NCBI RefSeq assembly: GCF_914767665.1
Contig: NC_059505.1
Location: forward strand, 22,875,506-22,939,505
Direction: 5' to 3'
DNA length: 64,000 nt
DNA from: Harmonia axyridis
Lineage: Eukaryota; Arthropoda; Insecta; Coleoptera; Coccinellidae
Shown: positions 14,201-26,600 of the stretch, in pieces
Numbering within the stretch: position 1 is the stretch's first letter
Layout of the letters: the number at the start of each line of letters is the position of its first letter
The notes under the pieces: generated by a model
What the model saw: only the letters and a program-made list of their open reading frames with translations
Told to the model about the DNA's origin: nothing
Database searches by the model: none
Made by a program: the position numbers and the translations under genes

Positions 14201-16626
14201 AACCAACACCAACAATAAATTCTCCACATGGAGAATACTTCAATTGTCCAGGACAAATGTCATCAGGAATTCCCTCTAAAAGGCTTAGTTCGTCATTCTC
14301 AATATTGTATTCAACTACAACAGAATTTTTTTTTCCAACCATTTGTTCACCCCAATCTTGCTGAAAGATATACTCTTGTCCTGGCTAAAAAAGTGAATTT
14401 GATGTTAAACTGATTGATAAGTTTTAAATATGTGGAAAACTCAAAGTAAAACATATTTCAATAACACAAAACAAATATGGTTTTTTCACATTGTTTTGGT
14501 TTACAATAGAATACTAGTTTAGGAACTTTATCAGCAGCACCATTTAAAAGTTAAAAAAACCGAATTTGACTAAATTCCGCCAGATTGGAGACATGCCATT
14601 GTATCTCTATATTTTGTTTCAATGAAGTCGATTATTAATCTTATTAAAATTGCACTAGTTGGAAGTGCAGTTCATTCCCCTGAAAAATTTCCCTCCTAAT
14701 TGGAATCTGTTGAATATGTTGAACATCGTTAGCTATATATTTGTTCTCCAATTGGACATCTCATACTTCTTAAAGTATAATGGGATTGATCTTGTAAATT
14801 TCCAATATTTTTGTGAGCCACCCATGGGGAGAGTGAGTTGAAGCCTTCTTATAATCAAAATATGTCATGACAAGGTTTCTGTGATCCTTCTAGCCATCCA
14901 AAATCAAGTGATCTCACCAAGACCCTACTGCAAACATAACATGAAGGATCCCACTATCACAGACAATCAATGCTGATATGGGAGTCCAAAAAAACAAAAC
15001 AATCCAACAAATAATAGTGTAATTTTAGGCTATAGTCGGGGAAAGTGCTTTTATTGCAAAAAAAAATAATAGTAATACATGATATAGGGGCCAAGTCTAG
15101 CTTTACCTACTCCTTTAAACAAGTCAAAAAAATCATGGGCGTATATCAAATATTTGCAGATAAAGAATAAGAAAGATATGATGCAGTAAGAAAAATACTT
15201 CACCAAGAATTGTCAACCATATTAGGACTGATACATTCTGAAGAAGTGCCATACTACAATATAAGTATTGACCTGAAACATTCTGGAAAGAATGAACACT
15301 ATAAACTGTACTGTGATTGTATAGACTTTACAGGTTCTCACTGATAAAACTGTGTCATACCACAAACCAGATGTATTATTACGTGATAAATATCAGAAGA
15401 TAGCAATACTTATTCACGTAGCAATCTCAAATAACATCATGTATCAAAGGGGGTTCGAAAAATTTTCAAAATATAGGGACCTTGTGTTTCACATAAAACA
15501 AGTGGGGAATGCTTTCAATGGGAACTATCCTGAAGCCCGGAAGGCTTACATAGCCGCAACGACCCCAGTTCAAATAATAATAATCCCCAAAATCTCAAGA
15601 GAAATATCAAGAATCTAGGACTCAGTGAGTATCTAGATAATATAATATAGAAGGTTTCATCAAGTATAGGAAAGACAGTGGAAAAATTCTTAGGAGACAA
15701 CAGACAGCCTAAGGACGGATGAAACTTGAGGGCGAGGACTGGACACAATTGAAGTCATTCCTATCATTTCAAATATCTGGCAATGTAAAATGGCTTGTTC
15801 TGTTTGATTAAAAAAATAACTATGTCCCCTTTGTAGGGCTGGAGTCAGATAACTTTTTGTATACCCTGTAAGTTTTCATCTTAGTTTTGTATTAAATATC
15901 ATGAGAATTAAATATGCGGAATACTTCTATGATATGTGAAGCCTCATTAATGAAATGGGGTTGTAGAGAAAGGTATTACATATCATATACTAACATTAGC
16001 TTTCTTCTGATTGTTTTCCTCTCTAGCTTTTCTTTTATAAAATGGTTTTGAATCTGGCATTTTTTTTTCAGCAACATACAATAACTTTGTTTCATTAGGG
16101 GACCAATTAAATGTATAAAAATCACCTAAAAAAGTTCAATTCCGATTTAAATATCCCTCAAAGGTTTTCTCCCATTTACCATCGCAATAAACTTTTCCAT
16201 GAATATCCAATATATTCAAATCAACTGTTCTATAGAGATTCTCCTGTTGCCAAATTTCTAAAAATTGCTTTTCATCATTTTCTCTGAGAACTGCCTTAAA
16301 TTTTTCCGAAGGAGATGCAGAAAATAAAAGCCTAAAACAAATTTTTCATGAGCACTGCTCATTTTTCTAATTCTTTGTTTAATTTACTCATTTGAAATAT
16401 CAACAGGCGTTAACTCTTGATCTTTTTGCAAATCTGGATACAGAAGAAAGTATTTCAGAAATTTCGTTGATTTACTTTTTTCTAAATTTCTATGAGACCA
16501 AACACTAGTTACAATTCTTCTATTTTTATCAATTCTTGCTCCGACTAGAGCAGGAATCAAACACAACTTTCGATAAGTATTAACTATTTTTTCCATTTCA
16601 AGAACAGTGAATATTCTCTCATACAA
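2268..16626 (-). CDS. APEH: Acylamino-acid-releasing enzyme (acylaminoacyl-peptidase), 3' end outside the window
   Basis: Serine peptidase of the prolyl oligopeptidase family (S9C) that removes N-acylated residues from peptides in the cytosol. Nine exons on the minus strand keep frame through GT-AG junctions: 16626-16388, 16331-16180, 16125-15995, 14384-14117, 6403-6238, 6198-6026, 5801-5550, 2925-2788 and 2568-2268. The beta-propeller is covered by the early exons (LLYVAEKK, DWGEQMV, LGLIYCTNR, FSPDGKSIIYV). The catalytic fold starts with VPLIVYPHGGPHS and LLINYRGSIG. The nucleophile motif GGSHGG places Ser at about residue 566 (codon 2392-2390). VARNPVIDVASM and SDIPDW follow, and the last exon ends in phase 2. 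About 100 residues with the catalytic Asp and His should follow; I see no exon for them in 1-2267. A second in-frame ATG at 16596 could be the true start. Introns are swollen by repeats, the largest being 6404-14116. Divergent from GTPBP1. Confidence 0.95.
2957..5010. repeat. Nested foldback elements in APEH intron 7
   Basis: Three hairpins lie in or beside one another. Outer arms 3036-3122 pair with about 4931-5010 (ctacggagatacggcctcc and its complement). Inside, 3119-3480 pairs with about 3790-4175. Beside that, 4174-4396 pairs with 4710-4932. Arms end or contain ACAGGGTG/CACCCTGT. A separate small hairpin, 3602-3640 with 3671-3711 (TGGCTGCACCAGTGCGAATT), sits in the loop of the second one. 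No coding capacity. Confidence 0.8.
6531..8046. repeat. Foldback element, TACAGGGTGGGCAAATTTCG ends
   Basis: Long inverted repeat in APEH intron 4. Arms of about 550-600 bp (6531-7100 and about 7440-8046) pair almost throughout and begin and end TACAGGGTGGGCAAATTTCG. The two short mirrored frames in the arms (NLFLSESPIISMVSSVDEHR and its counterpart) are the same sequence on opposite strands. A fragment of the same end recurs at about 62413-62455. Confidence 0.8.
8050..8703. repeat. Foldback element adjoining the previous one
   Basis: Inverted repeat with ACAGGGTGAGTTTGTA at about 8091 and its complement ending at about 8663. Flanking sequence (ttgcaaaaaattaatttctg) also pairs, extending the hairpin to 8050-8703. 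Noncoding. Confidence 0.7.
8704..10890. other. Intronic sequence, mostly unrecognised
   Basis: Part of APEH intron 4. It holds a degenerate copy (9716-9756) of the motif at 18-78, and a 20-bp inverted pair (about 9918-9938 with 10117-10137, AGTATATCCAAAGTCACT). I see no gene. Confidence 0.4.
10900..12760 (-). pseudogene. Broken non-LTR retrotransposon reverse transcriptase (jockey/CR1-like)
   Basis: Read on the minus strand: linker NPKYFWKFVNDFNLNKSLPS (12650-12560), a TPDEVFK...TLKDTNDSGAG block (about 11660-11600), KAFDTVSHWLLVEKLKEGGV (about 11370-11280), WVSQGSPLSTILF (about 11140-11100), then LLFAEDLRI (FADD-like, about 11050). Frames change and stops intervene, so it is dead. A 790-bp inverted-repeat element (11668-12454) sits between the linker and the fingers, splitting it. 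Lies in APEH intron 4. Confidence 0.8.
11668..12454. mobile_element. Interleaved inverted-repeat element
   Basis: Segment A (11668-11784) is the reverse complement of A' (12058-12176). Segment B (11778-12055) is the reverse complement of B' (12181-12454). The order is A-B-A'-B', interleaved rather than nested. B carries GC-rich palindromes, GTCCGGGAAGTG with CACTTCCCGGAC (about 11790-11817) and CCGGCCTAGTCCGG with CCGGACTAGGCCGG (about 11848-11887). The short frames in it arise from the palindromes and are not genes. It interrupts a LINE pseudogene. Superfamily unknown. Confidence 0.75.
12761..14116. other. Intronic DNA with degraded CAGGGTG repeats
   Basis: Between the LINE relic and APEH exon 4. 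ACAGGGTG at about 12793, ACACCCTGTACA at about 13625 and CATCCTGTATA at about 14030 mark eroded element ends. No exon or protein similarity was recognised. Confidence 0.4.
14950..15750 (+). pseudogene. C-terminal scrap of a LINE ORF2
   Basis: In APEH intron 3, opposite strand to the gene. The open part at 15352-15618 reads KPDVLLRDKYQKIAILIHVA and, further on, KYRDLVFHIKQVG. This is the conserved tail that follows the reverse transcriptase in a widespread group of insect non-LTR elements. Stops occur upstream, so it is a relic. Confidence 0.65.
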
Positions 16627-17688
16627 TGTATTTCAGATATGGAGAATCGCTTCAGTTTTATTACAAAGAAAAATGTATGTAAACTACTCATAAACAATTC
16701 TATTCATTCAAACTCAAGATATGCAAATATTTGTTGTTCAGTAATACAAATAAGACCATTTCATGTAAATGAAACAATTAAATGATAAAATCCCTTTCTG
16801 ATTGTTTTAGTGAAAAGAAATAATTCAAAATGAGAATAAAATGAGTTGTCTAATAATGAAATTGTTTCATATTCATTTTTATTATTATTATTATTATTTG
16901 AACCACAAAGATGTATTTCTCAACTCATCAACTTCTGTGGTTAAGAAAAACCAATGATTATTGATTATATCAAAAACTAATTGATTTAAATTTGTTCTTT
17001 TCATGAATTTTTCACAATCTGTATAAATTTTAATTTTTTTTATTCATTTGAATCTTTTTCCTGCATAAACGTAAACCTTTCAACCTTTGACATTTCTTGT
17101 GATGTTCATAGACATTGGATTGGAAGTTGGAAGACAAATTTATGGTGTAATTTCAAAAGAAAGTGATGAAAACAGATGAAACTCAACATAAATATTGACA
17201 TGCTGTGAATATAATGATACTTTCGTTTATTCATTAGATATTCAGTATTATTTAGTTAACAGTCAGTATTCATTTAATTGAATTGTTTAAATACCTAACA
17301 TATTTCCTTTGTTTTTTCAACATAATATTCCGAATTGATAATGGAAATGGAAGACTTCCAAAACTTCAGTGAAAGTACTATCCGAATTAGGAAAACCATA
17401 TGTTTTGATTATGAAAGATAATGAAGTATTAATACAAGTAGAATATCGTCTACTATAAACTTCAATTCCAAAAATTTCATTCATATTACCCTACGATATT
17501 TATTTCTTATTCAATTGTTAATTATATGCTAAGTGGTAGAAAACAGGAGAATCTTTCTTTTACAAACGAATGTCATTTGCTTACTCAAAAAATCTACTAA
17601 CTGCAAAATGAGCTATATAATATTAAGAAAATGTTTACTAATGCTTGTTGTTTCCTATTTTAGGAATATATTTTGACATACATTGAGC
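16627..17688. promoter_or_regulatory. Divergent APEH/GTPBP1 upstream region (inferred)
   Basis: About 1.06 kb between the divergent start codons, free of recognisable mobile elements apart from an ATT microsatellite near 16877-16901. A polypyrimidine-AG acceptor at 17662-17663 suggests that the first, non-coding exon of GTPBP1 lies in this stretch. Promoter elements were not identified. Confidence 0.45.
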
Positions 17689-20600
17689 ATGGAGAAGAAA
17701 CCTGAACAAAGAGAATCTCTGAGTACTTTCTTGGATAAATCTCCAAAACATCATGCTGACTTCGATAAAATATTGAGACGAGATGTTATTATATCACCAA
17801 CAGAAGAACAATTTGATTTGTTACTTAGAAAAATTAAACAGCAACTTGGTGAAGGACGAGGGGAAATTATAGTGGAGGTAATTAACTGTCTCTATAAATA
17901 GGTTCTTTTTCCCTTGAATAAATACAAAGTACTCTTTAATTGGCATTGATGGTCTTTAAATGAATATACCTGGAGAATCAGTTCAAAATCTCAAAAGGAA
18001 ACATCTTATGGAGAAATGTTTTTGAATTAAAAGTTCATAGTTTTGAGGGGAAGTCCACTTATGCTATAACCAGCTCCCTTTCCTTCACCCTTGCTAGGGA
18101 GGAAGGTCAATTTTGTAATTTCAAATGGGAACCCCTGTTTTTAATAATAATACCCTTTATTTCAAAATCATGAAATTTCACAAAGTAAACATCAATGAAG
18201 TGAAATATTGTCAAAATATTTGAAAACTAGTTGTTCATGAATTCATCAACTGAATATGGTTCTAATTCCAGTAGAAGAGAAAATAGATTCTTCTTGAATC
18301 TCCTGAAGTTCGGTTCTCTCCCAAGTGTTAATGGCAATCTATTAAAGTATTCAATACTGCAATATTTTGCACTATTTCTGTAGAAGAAAGATGGTGTTTT
18401 GGGTAAAACATCTCCAATGTTCGTGTATTATGGATTCTAGGTTGGGAACTGATAAAGTGCTCTCTATTTTATGAAAGTCTAAGAGACACTCTTGAATTTG
18501 GATGGCCGGTACTATTAGAATTTGCTTGTTCTAGAACTTGCCTCTACATGATTCAGTAGTCTTTATCTTGAGCATGAGCTCGCTTCTGCAGAATCATGAT
18601 GTCACTGAGTCTCCTTGATGTTCCATAAAACACAATCCCATAACGAATTCTCAATTCAAAAACTCCAAAATATAAAGTTTTCATTGTAGAAAAATCCAAG
18701 TACTTTGACAACACTCCCATGGAAAAGCACACAGAGGTTAATTGTACTTGATTTTCACAGGATTTTATGAAAGTGGGTTATCAAAACTAAATCCAACTAA
18801 TGCCAACGTTTCGCGGATATATTTCCACTTCTTCAGGGCTACAAGAGAGAAATTTACGAAGATTAAATAATGTACAATCATTTCTTCAGTTAACATTAAA
18901 TTATCAATTTCTTAAACTGCTTCAAAACAAATTCTAAGCACACATATACAATAAAAGATGATAAAAATATATTGATCTAAATACATATTAAAATTCATAG
19001 ATTTGATTTTTTTTTTTTTTTAATTTATCTTATTATGGAAGTGACTTAAACACTACCAATTAACTCATAAAACCTTACCAAAGTTGAAACTTATGTTTTC
19101 CACACAAAAGATCTTAATATGAGCTTGTTGAGCAAATTGAAACAGAAATAAACATCAATTAGGAGAATTTTATCGTGATCTTTCATGAAATCGATCGTCC
19201 AATACAAAATGTCACCATCAATGAGAGTGTCAAACTGATGTGTTTACTTTATTCTTGAACCTGTTCAACTACAGGTTGAGTCTGCAATATGTTGTTAGAA
19301 TGTAGGAATCCTGATTCACTGTGTTAAATATCTGTTTTTGAAAAGATTCAAATTGTTGTTGTATATTGAGTTCAAATTTTGTGTGTCCATTCGGCAATTG
19401 ACAGTTTCATTCAGTTTAATGTATATCATTTCACTAAGGTTTCGTTTTATATAATTACTTTCTATATCCAACACAGTGATAGCTTGAAAATTAAATTGAT
19501 GTTTTTCATTAAAATAGTGGGCTGCAAGGGCTGTTTTGGCATCCTTGGACTTGAATTTTTCGTGACAATCATATTTATGCTGTCTTAGAGCCCGTTCACA
19601 TGACGAGCGGTTTACGCGCGGTTTGAAACCGCGCGTTTACAAGTACATGAATTTTCTTCGAAGCGTACACATGCCTCCGCGCGTTTTTATAGACCGCGCG
19701 TAGAGCGCGGTTCTAGAGCTTGCCCGTAGTAACCGCGCGTTGGCGCGCGGTTTGAGATCATAGGTTTCTAATGTAACCGTTCAGATGAGCGCGCTTGCAC
19801 GAGCTGATAGATGCCAGAGACGTATTTACGTATTTCCCTTCGATCCGTTCGGTCAGAAATATTTCAAAATGGAACCGGACGCTCCTAAATTATTCATAGA
19901 TGAAATTGAGAATTTTCCTGTAATATGCGACATGACAAGAAGTGTTTATTCGGATAAAAACTCAAGGAGACGGGCTTGGGAAGAACTCGTCATCATATCC
20001 TGTGAAGGAGATGCTAATGAAGAAAAAAAATTTATTATGTGACCACATAAAAATGATAATAGCTCTTTATTTAGAAATCATGAGATACACGTAGAACAAA
20101 TACAAATGAAGAGAAATAGTATCAAAATAACATTCACCTACCACTTAACAGCAGAAATCTACTATACTAAGTATATGGTTCTAATTATAATTATTCAACA
20201 ATAAATTAAATATTATATTCTTAAATGGTTTATAATTATTTATTTCTTTGAATTCATTAGGCAGTCTATTGAAAAACTTTAAACAACTGTATTCTAGCTG
20301 CTGTTTGTGTTGAATATAATTTACATTTTTTTTTCCTGTCGAGCCACGTGTCCTGCCCACTGCCACTTCAATTCTGCAACACGCGCTATAATATCTACGA
20401 CTCTAGTTCTTTGTCGGATTTTTTCATTCCTTTTTCTGTCTCTGAGACTGACATTGAGCATAGTTCTTTCCATCGCTCTCTGCATCACCCTCAGCTGGTT
20501 GGTGGTTATTGCCATAGTTTCCAGGCCATATGTCGCTACCGGTAATATGCAGGCATCGAAAACTTTCCTTTTAAGGTTTATGGGATGTCGTTATTCCTGA

Positions 20601-23600
20601 ATATATATTTCATCTTTCCAAAAGTCATCCAAGTTAGCCTGATTCTTCTTTTTATCTCTGCTGTTTGATTTTCTTTGCCGATTCTTATTGAGTGTCTTAA
20701 ATATTATATATTCTTCTACATTTTCAAGTTGTGTACCGTCAATGTTTATGTGTTCTGTGGTGTTGTTGATAAGTTTGGTCTTCGAAACATTACTTTTCAA
20801 ACCGACTTTATCCAGAGCATCAATAAGTTGTTTTAACATCTCGCTCAATTCCTGCATGTTGCTACTTATTAGGACGATGATTTGAGTAGGATCAGTTTTA
20901 ATTGATGATTAATAGAAACTATTCGATCTATAATTACCTATCAAAACTTAAAAACGTTTAATTCTCACCTAAATCTGATACTGAATCCAGATTCAAACCA
21001 AAATGTAGAATTCAAACTGAATACGGGCCGTTACGGCAACGCGCGGTCACCGCTTGGCAACCGCGTTCCATGTGAACGGTATCCAATTATCCACCGCTCA
21101 TTCAACCGCGCGTAGACCGCTTGTCATGTGAACGTGCTCTTACTCTGTTTCTTAAAAGTTGTTTTGTTTGACCTATATAACATTTTGAACAATTGTTGCA
21201 CGGAATCTTGTAGATTAATTCACTGCAATCTATTATGGGGTCGACATCCTTCAATCTAGAAAACAAACTACTGCAAGTTGAAATGTTGTAAGAAACCAAT
21301 TTCACATTGTTATACACCGAATTTATGAGTATATTAATTTTATTAGTAAGTCCAGGGATGAATGTGGTGATGAATTCTCCTAATTGATGTTTATTTCTGT
21401 TTTAATTTGCTCAACAAGCTCATATTGAGATCTTTTGTGTGGAAAACATAAGTTTCAACTTTGGTAAGGTTTTACGAGTTAATTGGTAGTGTTTTAGTCA
21501 ATTCCATAATAAGATAAATTAAAAAAAAAAATCGAATCTAAGAATTTTAATATGTATTTAGATCAGTATATTTTTATCATCTTTTATTGTATATGTGTGA
21601 TTAGAATTTGTTTCGAAGCAGTTTAAGAAATTGATAATTTAATGTTAACTGAAGAAATGATTGTACATTATTTAATCTTCGTAAATTTCTCTTGTAGCCC
21701 TGAAGAAGTGGAAATATATCCGCGAAACGTTGGCATTAGTTGGATCTAGTTTTGATAACCCACTTTCCTAAAATCCTGTGAAAATCAAGTACAATGACCT
21801 CACAAGGAAATGAATCTTCAGACCACAGAGGTTAATGATCTGCATAACTCGTCTATATGTTTAGACCAACTTAAGGTATCATCCAAGTGAATTCCATGAA
21901 ACTTTGTATATGGATACAATTTTATGGTGGTTGACTCTAAGTTGATTGCCTCAGGTGTAATGAAACTAGCGTACCTCAATTTAAAATGTACAGCTACTTT
22001 TTATCCTTGTTCAGTAATAAATCCATTAGTCCTGAACCAGCGACTTCCTTGACCCACAACCAAATTTGATTTTGTAATAGAATCCAGGAATTACTTGGCC
22101 TCAATAGTAATATTTGTGTGATCAGCACATTCAACAATTTCAACATTCTCCATATTTTCTTTGATGTTGTCAAAATTGTTAGTAAACAGAACAAAGAGTA
22201 TCGGTCCTAAAATACTAACTTGTGGTATTCCAAGTGTTACATTTATTATATCAGACATTTCAGTATCGCCATCTCTTGTTAGTGTGGTAATTTGTCGTCT
22301 GTTAGCCAAGTAGGATCAAAACCAATTCAATCCTGGTCCTCTAATTCCATAAGCCTCTAGCTTTTTTAGTATGCATTTGTAAGAGAGTGAGTCGAGGTTT
22401 TAGAGAGATCCAGGAATAGACCAGTAGTGATATTGCCAATCTCAAGAGCTTGGTATATATTGTGAAGGAAACTGGGTATAGCCGTATTTGTTGATTTACC
22501 TTGTATAAAACTGTGTTGGGAATTGGACATATTTTCTTCAGGAAGCTAGTCAGTCTTCTTGCAATCACCGCCTCTAAAACCTTAAAAAAGCTTGATAGCA
22601 ATGAGATTGGTCTATAGTTTACAATTTCAGCTCTGTCTCCTCATTTAAAAAATGGGCTTCACCAACACCAACTTCAGACAATCTGGGAAAATACTGGATT
22701 TTATTGAACTGTTGACAATGGAGTGATAATTTCTTCGAATGTTGATTTGATTGTCAAACAGTTTAAACAGTTATAGGAATGCCATCGACTCCAGAACTAA
22801 GTTTATTTTTGAAATATTTTATTATTTCAGTGAGTTCTACTTCATTGGTTCGGCTAAAGAATACTGATCTGTTTTTATACTTTATATTGTGCTCCAGCTT
22901 TAGCTTTGTTTAGTTAAGCAGGGCATTATGGGCTGCAGTGCCCAAGTGACTATTGAATTTGTTGACAAGAAGTTTTAGGTCGTCTGATATTTTAATTTCT
23001 GATTCCAGATTTTGTCCCTTTATATCTCTGAAAAATGACCACATGCATTCGGATTTATTATCTGAATTTTTAATTTTTTTCATAATTCTATTTTTTTATC
23101 TGCCTCAGTAAATAGTCATATTTCTTTTTCTCCTCCTGATATAAATTTTCATAGGTTTTATTCACTGACTTGCAGGTATACAAAATATCCAATTGTTTTT
23201 TGCAATCTTTCAGTTTTTGATTATTTTGCTGCTTTGGAGCAGATTTTATTTTCCATCTTCTGACTGGACAGGTTCGATCGATGATACCCTGGTACAAATT
23301 TAGGAAGTAAGTCCATTGCTGGTTTGTAAAAAGACTGTTTCCCGTCTTTTTAAGGGTCAATACGAGTTTAGCCTTTTCCTTTTGGGAGATGGCTCACTTC
23401 ATAAGGGAAACCATCAGTTTTACCTTGGAGGGATGGTTGGAACATCCCTCCATGGGGGCATTACAAACCGCGCATTTCGGCGGGCTCATCTTATTTATGG
23501 GGCATTTCGTGACTCCTTTGAGGATCTGGTCAACTTCCTTATCGATAATAGTGGTATTGGCAGCTTCTTCATTAGTTGAAGTGGCTTCAGAAGTGTCGTG

Positions 23601-26600
23601 GTCACCACAGTAAATATGGTGAGGGGAAGGGAGGGGTACCGATCGTTAACGAATCAATCGATAATAAATTAGTAGGACCCATGCTTTGAGCTATGAGGGA
23701 ACATAGGAACCACTACACTCACGTATTTCCCCTAACACACAAGTACTAAAAAGTTGGAATCATTTATTCAATGACTCTAGAGCTGTAACGGAACACTACA
23801 TTCGCTCCACGTGTTCACTCTTTGCACAACAAACCCTCACTTCTCAATCACTGCTCTTTATGGACTCGATCCTTCTAGACTATGGTTCCAGACTTATCTC
23901 AAAGGAAGCAGTGGCGTGAAATGCTTGATCCCTACAGTATTTTAGAGCTTGAAAAGCATACATTCAAGTTGCGAAACATCGCTCATTGAAGAATTTTTAT
24001 GTTCTTTCTAACTATTCCAATCCCATTGATTACTTATACCATTCAATTAAAATGAATACGATCAATTCCAAACATTATTCGTTGAGGGTGTACACCAGTA
24101 CACTCCCTTTCTCAAATCGCTTTATTGATTTTTTTAATTATTGGAAGAAACCTTCGTATGGCAGTTTAGAATAAACTAGATTTTTTTCATGAAAAGTTTA
24201 GAGTTTTTGTTTTATATCACCTTGAAAATTGTAAGGTTTTTCAATTATATCTCAATTATTACAATGATGAAAAATTATTATTGGGAGAAATTAGACTTCT
24301 CTTGGTTGATGGATTAATACCTTTTTTTAGATTGGAGGTTCTGATGAGTATAGTGATAGTGGATTATTAACAGATGAGTTAGATGCTGCTACAGCAACAC
24401 TACAATCCTTAGCAACAACTCTCGAATGTAGCCTCATTAAATTGAGAGAGAGAAAAGAACCCAGGGGTATAGTGGTGCAGTACTTAATCAGGAAAATATT
24501 AGAGCCTACTGGTAATTTTTTGGCAGTCAACCTTATAAAATTTTTCAAAGAACTTTTTTCATAAAATCAATTTTATATAGATGTTGATAAGTGTTTGAAA
24601 AATAGACTTCTTATTTTGTACTCACTTGATATTCTCCAATAATCTTTTCAGGAGATTAAAGGAATATTTTGAAAAAATACAAAAAACAAATTTTTTCGAT
24701 AGCATCTGTTATATTTGACCACCTCTTTTGTGATTCAATGAAAAAGAATTGATTTCTATTTATGATTATTCATTTTTTAGATTTCCTAGAAATTCGTGTA
24801 GCAGTTGTTGGTAATGTGGACGCTGGAAAGTCAACTCTTTTAGGGGTATTAACTCATGGTGAATTGGATAATGGCAGAGGGACTGCCCGGCAAAAATTAT
24901 TTCGTCACAAACATGAGATGGAGACTGGTAGGACGAGTTCTGTTGGCAATGACATCCTAGGATTTGATAAAGAAGGTAATTTTAGGATTCTAGGGAAGAT
25001 GAATAAAAAATATATAATTAATTTATTATCTTATGAAGAAATTTTTTCTCTAAAGGCCAAGTTGTGAATAAACCAGAACATGGAACATTAGATTGGGTTA
25101 AAATTTGTGAAAAGAGTTGTAAAATCATCACTTTCATAGACTTGGCTGGACATGAAAAATATCTTAAAACCACAGTTTTTGGGATGACAGGACATGCACC
25201 TGATTTTGGGATGTTAATGGTAAGTCAAATGTAATATTACAATTTGGAAAGCTGAGTGACTATCACTACTTATTGATGAATTTCACATTTGAGGAAAATT
25301 AATATTTAATTAAAGCTTTAATATTGCCCATTTTATTATTTTGAGGTTGAGTTATGTGGTCTAATAAGGAAAAGAAAATAAAATGTTTCACAACTCAAAA
25401 TTCCACACTATTTGTAGAGTGACATTATTATTCATTATATAATCGTAACGAATACCAATTTGATCATAGACAATATATTTCAATTATACAAACCTCTACA
25501 CTCGACATAGTTCGCTTGGTAGAACAGTTGAAATTGTGAAATGTAAAGTCAAATGTTTTATTTCCTCTATTAATATTCAGTTCTTTTGTTGATGGTATAC
25601 TGGCAGGAACTATAATTTCGACTAGATGGTCTGTTCACGAACTGAAGTTTTCATCAACACTCGCCATATTCAGTTTCTTTCAGTCTTCTATGGTAATATA
25701 ATATTAATAACCGCCTAATTAAGATGGTGCAAACCCATCTTTATAGCGAATTCGGATTCAGCGGGAGATTTTACATCCGAATTGGTTGAAACCAAAATTT
25801 TTTCATCCATTTTTGGGCCCTATGCAGCGTTATTTGTTAAAAAATCCGGAGGCCTTCATTCAGATCAGGATGCAAAAATTCATATGTGAGGTCCTTAGTA
25901 ATTTTTCTCGTTGAATCGATTGAGCCCATGAGATTTTGGGTGCAAAAGGGCATTATACAAGATAAGAGGTCCAACTTTGAAATCTGCTATAGAAAAATGG
26001 GTTTGCATTTGAAATTTCAAGGCCCTTTTGCACCTAAAATCTGATTGGCTCAATCGATTCAAGAGAAAAATTACTAAGAACCTCAGTATCAGAATATGTA
26101 AAATCTCCCGCTGAATCCGAATTTGCAATAAAGATGGGTTTGCATTTGAAATTTCAAAGTTGGGCCTCGTATCATGTATAAGGCCGTTTTTGGCCCAAAA
26201 TCTAAATAAATAAACTTTATTCACCGAGTACAAATACTCATGAATAACCTCTCCATCAACATGATTACATGGGTTGTCAGTATAAATAATATACAGGGTG
26301 TCCCGTAAAGACCACGTCAAACCAAGGGAGAATGTAGATCAAAGGATAACCCACCTGTTATGACAAAATTCCTATAACAATAGTCTTACCGTTTTCGAGA
26401 TTTTTTTTTTTTTGAAAATAATGAATTTTTGACCCTTTCAATAGTTTTGCCCTTACGGTTGGTACAATTTTACATCTTTCTGGTTAATTTTTTCAGTAAA
26501 ATATTGCTGAAGAATGATTTCAACGTTTGCATCAAAAACATCCTCCGAACATTTTAAAAGGGGGCTATGTGAAATATTTTTATTGGAAATTTTGGTAGTG

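Larger units (their letters stand above)
19588..21139. mobile_element. PIF/Harbinger-type DNA element inserted in the Penelope endonuclease
   Basis: Inverted ends GAGCCCGTTCACATGA and (right end, complement) GAGCACGTTCACATGA, with CG-rich subterminal repeats (CGCGCGGTTT). It is flanked by TTA on both sides (19585-19587 and 21140-21142), the 3-bp target duplication of this superfamily. It carries a short MADF-type frame, consistent with Harbinger accessory proteins, and no DDE transposase. LINE scraps have landed inside it. Confidence 0.8.
18743..21823 (-). mobile_element. Penelope-like element with inverted terminal arms
   Basis: Flanked by a 13-bp direct repeat CACAGAGGTTAAT (18730-18742 and 21824-21836) inside the LINE. 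The arms 18743-19170 and 21372-21795 are inverted copies, both containing CGCGGATATATTTCC or its complement, the inverted terminal-repeat arrangement known in Penelope-like elements. The minus strand encodes a GIY-YIG endonuclease: ELIYKIPCNNCSKCYIGQTK (about 21210-21150), then, after an inserted Harbinger element, RQHKYDCHEKFKSKDAKTAL and NETVNCRMDTQN (19584-19360). No reverse transcriptase is present, so the copy is truncated. Confidence 0.82.
18135..23360 (-). mobile_element. Jockey-like LINE in GTPBP1 intron 1, split by a Penelope-like element
   Basis: Minus-strand LINE relic. A linker frame (23360-23088) is followed by SSFFKVLEAVIARRLTSFLK (22600-22540), GIPQVSILGPILFVLF (about 22220) and a degenerate catalytic box ECADHT (about 22120). 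GIHLDDTLSWSKHIDELCRS follows at about 21890. The reading resumes left of the inserted element at 18741 (FELRIRYGIVFYGTS, LQKRA) and ends at an (ATT)n tail near 18135-18160. Many stops and shifts. An older cysteine-bearing frame just upstream (23390-23610, KCAVCNAPMEGC on the minus strand) may belong to this or another element. Confidence 0.8.

Noticed and set aside
25490..25560. Possible tRNA or SINE head (TTCGCTTGGTAGAACAG)
   Set aside because: No B box or cloverleaf; a weak relative lies at 31085 but nothing supports an RNA gene.
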